Shown piece by piece: positions 13,576 to 25,700 of a stretch of DNA of 64,000 nucleotides (the first letter of the stretch is position 1; each line of letters starts with the position of its first letter). Under the pieces are notes generated by a model. The model made no database searches and was not told where the DNA came from. It worked only from the letters and a program-made list of their open reading frames with translations. The position numbers and the translations under genes were made by a program. The stretch comes from Megachile rotundata (lineage: Eukaryota > Arthropoda > Insecta > Hymenoptera > Megachilidae): positions 9,839,926 to 9,903,925 of the forward strand of contig NC_134984.1 of NCBI RefSeq assembly GCF_050947335.1, written 5' to 3'.

Positions 13576-14159
13576 TTATAACTTTATTTGCATGAAGCGT
13601 ATGTTGATTTGCAATGAGAGCAATTTCAATTTATTAGGTCTTTTTTTATTAGTTTGAAAATAGTATCTGTGAATGATGGAATCTATACATTATTGTGTAA
13701 ATAAACATTTGTATATATTAATAAATATAAAGCATTATTATAATAATCAGTAGTAGTTTATCATAATAGTCAGCCATTTTATAATAGTCAGTAGTAGTCT
13801 ATTATAATAGTCAGCCATTTTAACTTCAGCCACTATAATGACAGTCTTAAATTTATTACAAAAATTTTCTATGCAGCATGAAAAATTCATATTTAACAAA
13901 TTGTTGAATACTTTGTCATAATACTTAATTGATAAACGTTAGTCCTTAATATATTTCGTTAATAAATTATTAAATGTTAAATAATCCTTGTAAGTGTAGA
14001 CACATTATTGAATCAAATGAAGCTGTATAACTGCGTTTACATTTTGTAATACTTTTACTAGACTAGTGTTAAATAATAAATAATATTATGTATTCTGTAC
14101 ACTAATCGTGTGGGGCTAGTATTTTTATATGTATGAACGTTTGTAGAATAAAATTTATA

Positions 14160-15010
14160 ACAATCCACGAATTCAACTTGAATCATGTTCTTTCATCCTC
14201 AATAAAGAATCCCATATTAAGAATGAAGCTCTAAGTCTTCACCAACCAAATCTCAACCATTGCTGTTGAAATAACATTTCATCTCTTATCATAGGTTTTG
14301 AACAGTGTCAACCATGCAATATATTCATAACAAACTTTTCAAACGATCCTCAAATGCAATTTACATGATATTCGCACCCTCAGTAAAAGATCTCAAATTA
14401 AAAACCTAGCCTCATCCTCCAAACATCCTCGACTGAAACAATATTGCTGTAATTCTTTGAAATTATAGCAATTCTTCTTTCATTTTTTGAAATAATATTA
14501 ACTATTTAATATTTTCAATAAACCTTTCAAACGATCTTTAAATACAAAATGCATAACGTTCTTTTACCCTCAACAGTAGGATATTTCAAATTAAAAATCT
14601 AGCTCCACATTATCACCAGCTGAACCTCCTCAACCATTGCTGTTAAAACATCGCTGTAATTTCACTTTTTATATCTTCACTTTATATCTTTTATATCTTT
14701 TTATATCTTCAATAAACCTTTTTAACGATCCTCAAATACAACATAACTCTTCAACGAAAGAAAAATTCAAATTAAAACCCAGCTCCACTTACCAACTAAA
14801 CCTCCTCAACTACCGCTGTTGAAACATCAGTGTCACCCTTCTAAACATCTACCACGCAATACTTTCAACAAAACTTTCGAACGATCCTCAAATTCACCTA
14901 CCCTTCCTCCATCTCCAATAAGAACCAAATCTTCAATAAAAAGAACCCCAAATTAAGAACCAAATCCTCAATAAAAAGCACCCCAAAATAAGAACCAAAT
15001 CTGTCCTATT
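14160..15010. repeat. Degenerate tandem repeat, unit ~155-195 bp
   Basis: The landmark ACGATC(C/T)T(C/T)AAAT recurs at about 14343, 14531, 14725 and 14881. Each copy carries the same order of words: AATAAACCTTTCAAACGATC, then CTCAA, then TCAAATTAAAAACCTAGC, then CCTCAACCATTGCTGTTGAAACATC. There are about four to five copies, strongly diverged. Confidence 0.75.
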
Positions 15011-15029
15011 GCTCACCTATTGCTTCGAA

Positions 15030-15900
15030 ACAACCTAACTCTTGAATTCCGATTGTTTCTATCGATCCATCCACAACCGACAACGTAGTACGCATCGAGC
15101 CACAAATTACGACCCTTACATAGGTCAGGAATCGTCGTTTGTCCCTAGCAGTACGCTGGTACGCGGACATTAACGTTAATACCGTTACGCTTCCTGTTCC
15201 TGCGTAACGTTTTGTTGTTGCAAAACTCTGATCCGGGGGTGGAAGGCTCCGCCTAGGGTCGATCTAAAGGGGGTTGCAACCGAGTGTGATTGGACAATGA
15301 TATCGATGCGTCGCCAGGAAGGAGCCAATGGCGTCGCGACGCCCGATTGCGCTGACTCCTTGACCAGGAGCTGACTTTGCGGTACCCCGCTGCTGCCGTG
15401 GATGTCGTCAACGAGGACGACGTCAGGCGACGTCGACGACGTTCTCCGTCGCGTACCACTCCGCTCGTAATCATATCTGGACTTAATTATTGGTGAGTCG
15501 TGTGATTCTTTCATCCCATCTTCACCCTACATCTCCTTGAACGGTACAGCTTTTTGTGGACTCCCGATTACAAGTGCTGGTTCCTTTGAACCAAGGGCTG
15601 GTCCGATTCGTGCAACATTTCTGTGTACCCGTGCAAAGATGGACACCATTGTGATTTTTCTTCGCTGTGAATTGTTTCGAAGTGTCGGAAAGTTTAGGCT
15701 CGAAAAGGTTTTGACGAACGTTGAAGGGTGATTGCAGGATTTCGTGACCGGGGGGAGCCTTTCTTGGAGGATGAAGTGCGATTCCCAGTGACGATTGATC
15801 GTGAAATTCATTCGTGTGTGCATGTGTGTGGGTGTGAGTGTGTATGCACAGTGAACGGAGGGGTTCATTTTGCTGGTGATTCGTAACTTTCAATCGACAT
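15030..15900 (+). promoter_or_regulatory. CpG-containing GC-rich island, candidate promoter / upstream exon
   Basis: About 870 bases of GC-rich, CpG-containing sequence lie in an otherwise AT-rich 11-kb gene-free stretch. A good donor (TTG|GTGAGT, GT at 15493) sits at the end of the richest part. The first coding exon of VGLUT downstream is preceded by a splice acceptor at 22714, so at least one upstream non-coding exon is needed, and this island is a reasonable candidate. Open frames on both strands here, including a GT-dinucleotide-driven one at 15820-15850, lack family resemblance. The link to VGLUT is inference. Confidence 0.35.
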
Positions 15901-17699
15901 TGAGGGATACTTTTTTCAAGGTTGGATCATGGAAATGTCAGAGATCAGGAAAATGTCAGCGACTTTATCGTATTGATCGGGAAATGCACGGGCTTCTGGG
16001 TTCATTCCATTCAGTGTCATTCTTTTTTACTCGTGAATATGACAATTTTTATTATTTCTTTTTTTAAAGTAATTGATGACTTTATTATTTCTTGTTTTAA
16101 AAGCACTTAACGACATATTTTTATGTTACTTTCTTTAAAGGAACTTTGTATGATCTTCTTTTTATGTTTCCTTCTATCAATGCACTTGATATGATCGTTT
16201 TTATGTTTTCTTTCTTGGAAGAACTTGATACAATCGTTTTGTAATTAGTTACTTATTCCTTTAAGTTTTGTAATTCACATTTGGGTAAAATATTAATATT
16301 TGCATGGATTTATCACATATTCTAATTCTTGAAGGACAAATACAGGGTAATTTTGACCCATAACCCATTTTGTCAAGTCTAAATATTATATTTAATATTG
16401 CAAAATATTTCTAAAAGTATTTCAAGGTAATATAGGATTTAAATATCTTCAACATGAATTTTTCGTTGCATAATTTTTTCGAGATAGAAAAAAAATGTGT
16501 CTGAACAAGTAAGAATATTTCTAGTTAAATTCAAAAATTCATTAGGAAAATACTTTCAATTAAAAAATTTATTTGAAGAAAAGTGATATAATATATTCCT
16601 CTTATATTACTCTTATATTGCTCTTATATTACAAGTTTGAAATATTTTCAAAACTTAAAACAAAATTGTTTTTATGATAAGATATATTTTAATCAAAAAT
16701 TTCTTTTTGTTTATTTGACAAAATAAAAAAATTTAATAGTATATTAAATTATGTTAGTATGTTAAAAATGAAAATCGAATATTTACTATTCTAAATAACC
16801 ATATAAATTCTTAATCTCTAAAATTGTTGAGGATTACAAGTAAATCTACATTTTGCATATTCACATGGAATATTCTACATTTTTTCATTTTGAAAATGTG
16901 CTAAATAAGAACTAAAAATAAAATTAATACCCTAGATTTAATAAAAATAACATTATTAATTGGAAACTATTATAATGTGCAATAAATTAGTTTATTTGAA
17001 AGTCTAATTGCATGTAAATTTACTATTTATAACTTACTGTTGTATTATACATATTTTTATTTTACTATGCATTTGAGAATGCAAAGAAATATGATTTATG
17101 AATTATTGAGTGATAGAATATTGATAAGTTTGATCAGTATATTGTTCAGAAACAATATTTAATTTTACTAGCAAATAATTTAACCAGTACCGAAAGCCTA
17201 ACCTAAAAAAATGACAAAAATCAATAGTTCTATTCGTCCTACATTGCAAATCGGTATTTCGTAATTAATGAAATATATAGCTGATGAAAATGATACAAAT
17301 AAATAGTTTAATTTGTCTTGTATTACAAATCAATATCATTTAATTTATAAAATATACCACTTACGTTATTAGAAAATATTAAAACCAGTATCGTAAAAAT
17401 ATAACCTAAAAACGAAATATTATACAAAAATTAATAGTTTAATTTGTCCTATATTGCAACACAATAATATAACAATATTTTTTTAATGTTTATTTCGCTA
17501 ATAAATAATAATATTTATTTTACTAATAAATATTTGAACTAGTACTGAAAAAATATCTCCCAAAATTATGGAAATTGATACATAATACAGCTCGTCCCAT
17601 ATTATAAATCAATAGCTTTTGCCTTAAAAAACATATAATTTATTTTAATAGCAAATATTCTAATCGAAAAAAGCGAGGAAAATCAATATCTAAATGTGT
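15901..17699. other. AT-rich gene-free stretch
   Basis: No gene, RNA or clear repeat was recognised. Position 17160-17690 contains a loose repetition of AATAGTTTAATTTGTCCTATATTGCAAATC-like words about every 110-130 bases, which may be an old tandem repeat. Confidence 0.4.
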
Positions 17700-18060
17700 A
17701 CCATTCAGCGACCCATATAAATGCTGCCCATCAAGAGCACGAGCCACATCCCCCATAAGGATGTCCATTAATCGAAATCAACTGTTACCATCTTTGCACC
17801 CTAACTGGTTAGCACACGTGCTGTGCATTTTGTCTGTCTTTTGTTTGTCACGTGCCATTTTAATATCCGACAGCCATTGTCCCTCGATACGTCTCTTTGT
17901 GATCGGGCTTTGTTGGTGTGCCAATAATTTTTTGCCTCGAGGATCCGTCAGTCTCTTCTACCCCTTCAATAGAAAACTTCCACTATCGATCTCTGCCTCG
18001 TCGAATCGAATGGCAGTATTAACTGAAATATTTGAGAGAAAGATATCGATGACATACTTC
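17700..18060. promoter_or_regulatory. Higher-complexity block with two CACGTG E-boxes
   Basis: This is a non-repetitive, GC-richer block 5 kb upstream of the VGLUT coding start. CACGTG occurs at 17815-17820 and 17849-17854, 34 bases apart, a core bound by bHLH factors. There is a 101-codon open frame, but its composition and the lack of splice context do not support coding. An enhancer role is inferred only. Confidence 0.3.
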
Positions 18061-21000
18061 AATTAATTATTTACATGCCAGAAAGAGTTATGAAAGTTCT
18101 ATAAAGATGACTTATTCCAATACAGTGCTCTTATATTGCTATAAATGGGGACGAAGTAGGACATATTTGAAGTTGACGATATATTGCGTTGTTCTGAAAG
18201 TTTTCTCGTTACGATAAATTCCGTGGATCCTCTTATGCTATAATGATAAGGGAGCCATTACTTTGTGTAATAGTCTGTGTGAAATTGGCAATATAACTAG
18301 ATTCTCGTACGTGTTTCATACTTTACTGTGTTATGCACGCAACATTTTTTAAAAATTTTATATTAGATGAGTATTTGTTCGCTGAAATAGTTTAAAAATG
18401 TATCACAGGTTATTTCAGAAGTTTATTTATATTTTTCTTTTTTATAAGGGAATGTTCACATAATAAAAATATGGTAGAATAATTTTTAGAGTGTCTACTT
18501 GAATTACAGTAGTAATTGTTATAATTAAAAGTTGAAATATTATCACGAAATATATTCGGTGTTTTAACAAGCAATACAAAAATTATGCAATATATCTACT
18601 TTTTTAAAATAAACCTATTTCAATAAAGGTGTACCTTTGCAATTTACTATAGCTCTGATTTAAATTAACCAGAAATCTGTTTCCCAGTTTTAATAATCCA
18701 ACAAAATATTTTTTAATATTGTGATTCTTCTAGCTGCCAATGGTGACCTACATTCTTGTAGGAATATTTGAAATACAGCGATCTGTACATTCTTTTATTT
18801 CCGGTGTACTGTGCTACATTTCCTGAATATTTTGGTCATCCGATTGGATCTTTGGTATTCTAGGTGTTTTCAGATAAATTGTACATTTCGAGTATATTCC
18901 AAAATAGAGGAACAAATAACATTTGTACAGTATTTCGTTATATTGTCACCTTGACACGAATCTTCATGTAAACGCGTTCTACCATTTTGGATACGAGCCA
19001 TGGAAATGCTACTATGTCAAAGATAAAACTCTTTTGGCCAAGTTAAAATATTACAAATTCAAATACGGTAAAATGCTTCTGTAGTCTTTGTATGACGAAA
19101 ATCTGTTCTGTTAACACCGTTCTAATTAATCTAACGGTGTTAAAATTGTATTTATAAAATTTTCTTTATTTGGTATTTTACTGAGAAAAAAATCAATGAT
19201 TAAAATTAGGTGCCCATAACTGGCAAGGTATTATGTTACTTAATTATTACACAACTTTATTAACAAGAAGCTATATTATCTTGGGTGTTATAAGAAAACT
19301 GTAAACTCGTTAGCTGTGTCAGTCTAAAATAATGATGGATGCAGAAATTGAAACTGGAGATCCTCCTTTTATTTTAAGAAGAAACCTGAAAGAAATTTAT
19401 ATTGTAAAACAAAATTACTTTACTAGCTTTTCCTATTAAAGTTTGATATTTGTTATGTTCATGTAAATTATATTTCAATGAAATATGTTATTTAAACATA
19501 CGTCTTGTAACTATGTTGTCCTGTAGAATTTATATGAAGTTACGTTTATTATAACATATGATATGATATTATATCATAGCAATTTAAATTTCACTAAAAT
19601 CGATGGAACCTATATTTGAAATACCAATTGTTACCAATACCAAGACTGTGAACGTTTTGATAATTGTTACATAATTTCTCTAGACTTTCAAGCAAAGAGT
19701 TTATTTTTATAGAGACAACTCTAATTGAGGTTAGGTTTGACGAGATCGTTCTACCTTGCTTCGTAGTCTAAAGTCTAAGGGTTGAAAACCATAGTCAAGT
19801 AAATATACCATGTAAATTCTCAGAACTAAAATTATCATACAAAATAAACACTGTATTTATTTTTTTACGAAGAAATGATGTCATTCATTTCTAAATTTCT
19901 ATCACTTCATGTCTTTCTACAAATTGTATGATGTACATGTGGTAACTGAACCCAGTATGTAAGACTTAATTTCAAAATTTCACAAAAAATGTACATGTGT
20001 TCTGCTTTTAACGAAACTAGCATTAAAACAAGATTAGTAAGCACTAATGTTAACAATTGTTTTCTAATTATATCATATAATTGTAATAAATAGTGTAAGA
20101 CAAAATGATAAATTAGAAAAGTTTAATACGTAAGATATAGGTGTATAAAAGACTGCAAAAATTGAATTTCACTTTGAAACATAAATATTTGTTTAAATAA
20201 GAAAGATAGATAAATAAATGTCTTACAGTTTGTTTCAATTTATTTTATATATCATTTTTCGTTGACCTTTGCATTGAATACATTACTCATATGCGAATGC
20301 ATTGATTCCATTTTTCTTCATTATTGTCACTACATGTAGATCGATAAAAATGTCTGATAATGCTCTGTATGATAGTATTACCAAGGATATGTCGAATATG
20401 GAACATGTTATGTACATTCAATGTATTCCATATTTGCGTACATACATATTTCCAAAGAAAAATAATCTTAAAAAAAAAATAAATTTGACAATTAGTCCTA
20501 AACGCAAAAATACAAACTGGTTTAACGATAAATCATGAAAAATGATATAACTTACGATTGCCAACATATGTTAATTTGCACATATATATTTATATTTAAC
20601 TATTTAATTTGCCTTTCGAAATCATTGAAACACTATTAAATTATATTCCCCATTTCACACTTTCAACTAAACTTCAAACGTTAATACAACTATTTTCTAT
20701 TCACAATAAAATATTTCACCCATCCATAGATTATTTATATCATAAAATAGATTTCACTATTTGAGACTTCACAGTATTCCATATTAAGCGCAGTTTCATA
20801 TTAAATCAGTTTCTAAAGGGTGGATCTAAACTGATACAATGTTAATGGGGTCGAGTAGATGAAAAAACTTCATATGAGGTTAAATTCGAAAGTGCTTTAT
20901 CGAACTTTGAACAGCATGGCGAATCCTCCGATCAATCGCAACCTAGATAAAACATATACGACACTTCAACTGTTAGATATTCGAGTTTGCAAAGCTCCAT

Positions 21001-22714
21001 AAAGAAATACGTGATATTTGAAACGTAGCTCCGAAATCGATTTTCATCGTCGTAGAAGTTTAACTTGCAAGTTTTTGCGTTTTCTTGTATTTTATTACAA
21101 CCCTAATGTTTCTACGAGAAGCTTAAGTGAAAAATATGACCCTGGCGAAGGCTGTGCGCTTCATCTCGCATTTTTCTACCCCTTGAAGTTCTCTGGGGAG
21201 TTCGAGGATTAGGGCTGAAGAGACTACCACTCCAAATAAACATCCCTACTCTTCCCCATGTGCCCCATAATCGGGAAGGGACGTTTTTGTGAAGATATGG
21301 CCATGTTTGCTAGAGGAAATACACGACTGAAATATTCGAGTATTTGTTCGCTGAAATAGTTTAAAAATCACAGGTTATTGGAAATCGGAGTCTTGGCACA
21401 TTAAGTAATTTTTCTTGGCAAATTTAAGTTAAGGAAATAATTTATGTGTAGTTTTTGCAGGCTAACTCTTGTATACGAAGCCTTGAATTGTGACCCAGAT
21501 ATTACAAAACTTATACTCTTATTTGGATTAAAGTTAGGTGCATAAATTTTTAGGTGGATATTAGTATTCTGTTCAGTGTACTTAGTGCAGTATGCAGTAT
21601 GCATCTTCCATGATGCAAATTTTAATATTCTTAACCAAACTTTAATCTTCCTGACGTGATAATACAGGGTTGTTCTATTTATGTATTTTTGCATTTTGCA
21701 TCTTTTTAATGGGACCATATTTGGCATTTTAGTAGATCATTTTTACTAGAATTTCACACAATATTTTAGCTAAATTTGATCTTAGTAACGTAACAATATC
21801 ACTCTACATAATTACATGTTTCTGATGTACCTTTTTATTAAATTAATTTATCTATCAGCAAACTATTATATTTTAAAGGTTCTGATTTATTTTAGATAAT
21901 TTAGCAGTTTCAACATCTTAGCAAAATTTGTAGTGTGAATTATATCCATTTCTGCATATTAAGTTTGTTTTTACTCCACCATAGTTATCGATGATTTTTA
22001 ATATTTATAAAATTATATCAGGAGGTGAAACTCCAGAATGTAAAATTTAATAATAAAGATTGTAATTAATTCTAACTGCAATTTTCATTTTACATTAATA
22101 ATATAAAAGTTATGAAATTTTAATTCTATTTAATGCTGCTTCTTTACATTAATGCAAGTTTATGATTCTTTCAGTAAAAATAAATTATTGAAGGCGTTTG
22201 TATTGAGTTTGTCAACAAATTTTATTGTTTATAAGGAGATATTCGATTGCAAATCTATGCAACTTTAATCTTATTGTATTAATTGTTATTTAGAAACATA
22301 GTAATTGTTTTCTTGATTTATAAATAGATCTTCATTTAATCATTACGGATCTAAAACTATTCTTGCTTTTCCAGAATTAATTAATACAAATATTTTCATG
22401 AAATTTCATAAATCGAAATAAACATTTAGTGCAACCTGTAATACGTGTTTCCTTAAAGTTTAAATATTTTTACCTTAATAAAAATGATCTGAAGTATTAG
22501 TCCATATTTAACCATTTATAACAGATGAAGTATTACACTACACTTCCAATAAATAATGAACTGCATTATTCTACAATATAGTTTTAATAAAATACTACAA
22601 AATGAGAGTTTGGTAATGTATGACTTATCGAAAGTGTTCACACATAAATCAAGAAAATATTACTGATAGTAAAGATATGTTTCTCGTTAACATAATTGTC
22701 TATTCTTATTTTAG
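18061..22714. other. Gene-free stretch upstream of VGLUT (likely 5' intron)
   Basis: No coding exon was found. Two copies of a ~42-46 bp sequence (GAGTATTTGTTCGCTGAAAT, then AGTTTAAAAAT and CACAGGTTATT) occur at 18369-18414 and 21338-21379. A perfect inverted repeat TTAACACCGTT/AACGGTGTTAA with an 11-base loop lies at 19111-19143. A GC-richer block at 20810-21310 has an open frame of 64 codons without splice context. If the VGLUT upstream exon lies near 15.4 kb, this stretch is intronic. Confidence 0.4.
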
Positions 22715-22773
22715 GGGCTGTCAATTAGCAGCGCGGCCATTTTAAGCCTGTAAGCAACCCCAATAATTGGAAA
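22715..22773 (+). other. 5' untranslated part of the first VGLUT coding exon
   Basis: TATTCTTATTTTAG ends at 22714, a good splice acceptor, and is followed by 59 bases without an upstream ATG before the start codon at 22774. This implies one or more non-coding exons further upstream. The acceptor is seen; its use is inferred. Confidence 0.5.
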
Positions 22774-25700
22774 ATGTCCGGATTCGCGGCGGCGAGCCTC
22801 GTGGCCTTCGACTCCATCAAGTCCAAAGCATCGCAAAAATTTGCTGGGTAACATCACGCATGCTCTTTACTTTCTGCAACAGCTGAAAAATCGTTTAAGG
22901 CTATATTTAGCCAGCGTTTACTTGTATCTGTTCGTACATGTAATTATTCCGTTGTCGCATTCGTAGAATGTCCTATTTTAGAGAACCCTATCGATCTTAA
23001 CCTGTTAACTAAGAAGCGTTAATCAATTTTTAAAACCAATGAAAGATATTTGGAAATAATTTTTACTAGAACAGAAATGATTTTCATAAATCATTTCAAA
23101 TTTCAAATTTCGAATAAATGGTAGTTATTCTAAAAGTAACGAATAATTTAAAGAATTGTAATATTCGTTGTTTTTGGAGTAACTTCGTTTCCTTCGAAAT
23201 TTGTTTAAAAATCTTATAATATATTATTCTGTTATCCGAATGGCTTGCTATTCAATTTAGTCAATATAACAGGAGACAACTGCATTTTCTATTATCGATT
23301 TAACACTGCAAAAACTAGTCAATAAAAAATAAATATACTGCAAATTATTGAATGTATTTCGACACGTATCAAGTGGTCTGAAAAGAATATATGTAACTTT
23401 GTTCACAATTTGGTTTCAATATATATTATTAAAATGTAAAAAATGATTCGTCTTCATGAATATATTCGTCTCTTTGTATTCACGAATATATTTGTCCCTT
23501 CACATTCATAAATATACTTGTCCCTTTGTGATAACTTTTATATGAAGAATTAATTTCCTTCCATGAAGTAAAATATTAGTTACGATACATGTTACAAATA
23601 TTTCCAGATTCAGGAGAAGCAATGCCGGCTACGAGGAATTTGAAATGCCCCGTGAGGGTAGCAAAGACAATAGGGGATTCGAAGATGAGAGAGGATACAG
23701 CAAACAAGCCTCTTTTGAGTCGCTTCCGGAACCGGAAAGACCACCATTGCGTCACATTGATACGTATTGTAAACCAGAATGTCCCTGCCTGTCGAAAAGA
23801 TACACCATTGCTACATTGGCCTGTATAGGTGAATAAATTTTTCTCTTTTCATTAACATATTTGTACTGCTATGTACAATAATATACATCACAGATTTAAC
23901 CCTTTCACAGTGAGGTAAAATTACGAAACATGTTCGAAAAAATATTTAGTTCTTAGATAATCTCGATAAAGAAATAGATAAAGATCTTAAATAAATAAAT
24001 ATCTAGGTGCATTCTTTAGTTAGAATAATCCTAGACAACAGCGGAAAGAATCTAGCCATAGACTTACAATTAGATATCTTTGGTAGACTAAACTCCACAA
24101 GTTTCTTATTATAAGGTACACATTTTGTTAAAGTACATTCCTTGAAATCAACATTGATTTTCATCAAGATAAAGAATAAATATGTATACTATTTTATGTT
24201 TCGTCGTTTGTTTATGTATTTATTCTTCAACTTCATCTTTAATTTCTAAGTAAGTATACATTATATGCTGATAGGTTCAGTGTTAATATTGTATGTACAT
24301 AGTACTCTACATGATAATATAATTACATAGTTGATAATACTACACATAATAATACAATTAATCATTATACAATCGACAGAAACACATTATTTCAAAATGT
24401 TACATATTATGTCAGAAGTTGACATGGCGATATAGGTGTACAGATTCTAACCACCCTTATGATTAACATCATTTACAGAATTTTAACGAAATTGAATATT
24501 TGTACAGGATTCATAATTTCATTCGGAATGAGGTGTAACATGGGAATGGCGAAAATGGCTATGAAGAACGCCACCGAGGGTGAAAATCACACTCTGATGT
24601 TCAACTGGACAGTAGGCACAGAAAGTGCTCTAGACTCGTCCTTTTTCTGGGGTTATCTAGTAACCCAGGTGCCAGGAGGATTTCTCGCTTCTCTGTACCC
24701 TGCGAACAAAATATTTGGAGCTGCCATCGCCATATCTTCCTTCTTGAACTTATTGGTGCCTGGGGCTTTGAAGGTCGACCCCATCGTCGATATGGTTGTA
24801 CAGGTCTTGAAAGGACTGGTGGAGGTGAGATACTTAGTTAATTGAAAATTAAGTTATGAAATTATGTAATGTGTATAAAGTGCAAGAGACAAAAATAGAT
24901 AAAATATAGCAGACACAGTAGAGAGATTTCAAATTTTTCTAATTGTACAATTTCGAAGGAAACAGAAATAAAATTATTTTTGTGGTAATAATTTCTAGAG
25001 AAGTTGTATTATGACATTATTTTCTACTATTTGAGAATTGTACAAATGTAATACAATTTCCAAAGAAATGAATCGATTATGGACCATACAAATGCGACAA
25101 AAATATAAGAAAAAGTAAAAGATTATTTAAATATGATATTATACAAACGACAAGTGGTACATTTGCTAATAGCATCATGAGTGGAAAAGGGCTACAATTT
25201 TTCGTAACAACACTTAACACTAAAACTACTAATCCGGTCAAAATCAGCAGTTCACAAGTTTCTTATTTTTAACAAAATTTGTCAAAAAGCTTTTTCTGAA
25301 ATCTCTGATGATTTGTATCCAGCTAGAAAAATTGATGTGTATATTACTTATTTTAATATTTGTTGATTTATCTGTATTTTTAATCTTAAGTTAAGCGTCC
25401 ATTATACATCGGTTTAATGCTAAATTCTATATTTACATTACATTTAGTGTTATTATGAGCGTGTCTTTTTTTTAGGGTGTCACGTATCCAGCCTGTCACG
25501 GTATTTGGAAGTATTGGGCGCCACCCTTGGAGAGATCACGTTTGGCCACGTTAGCATTTTGTGGTTCTTACGCTGCCATGGTTATAGGAATGCCACTATC
25601 AGGTTGTTTAACCTCGATATTTGGTTGGACAGCGTCCTTTTATTTCTATGGTAAGACTATTATCATAAATGTTTCACTTTCATCATTCTGTGACAGTTCT

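Noticed and set aside
15185..15514. 109-codon minus-strand frame in the GC-rich island
   Set aside because: GC-rich DNA yields long frames on several strands here; there is no motif, and a promoter or 5' exon explanation fits better.
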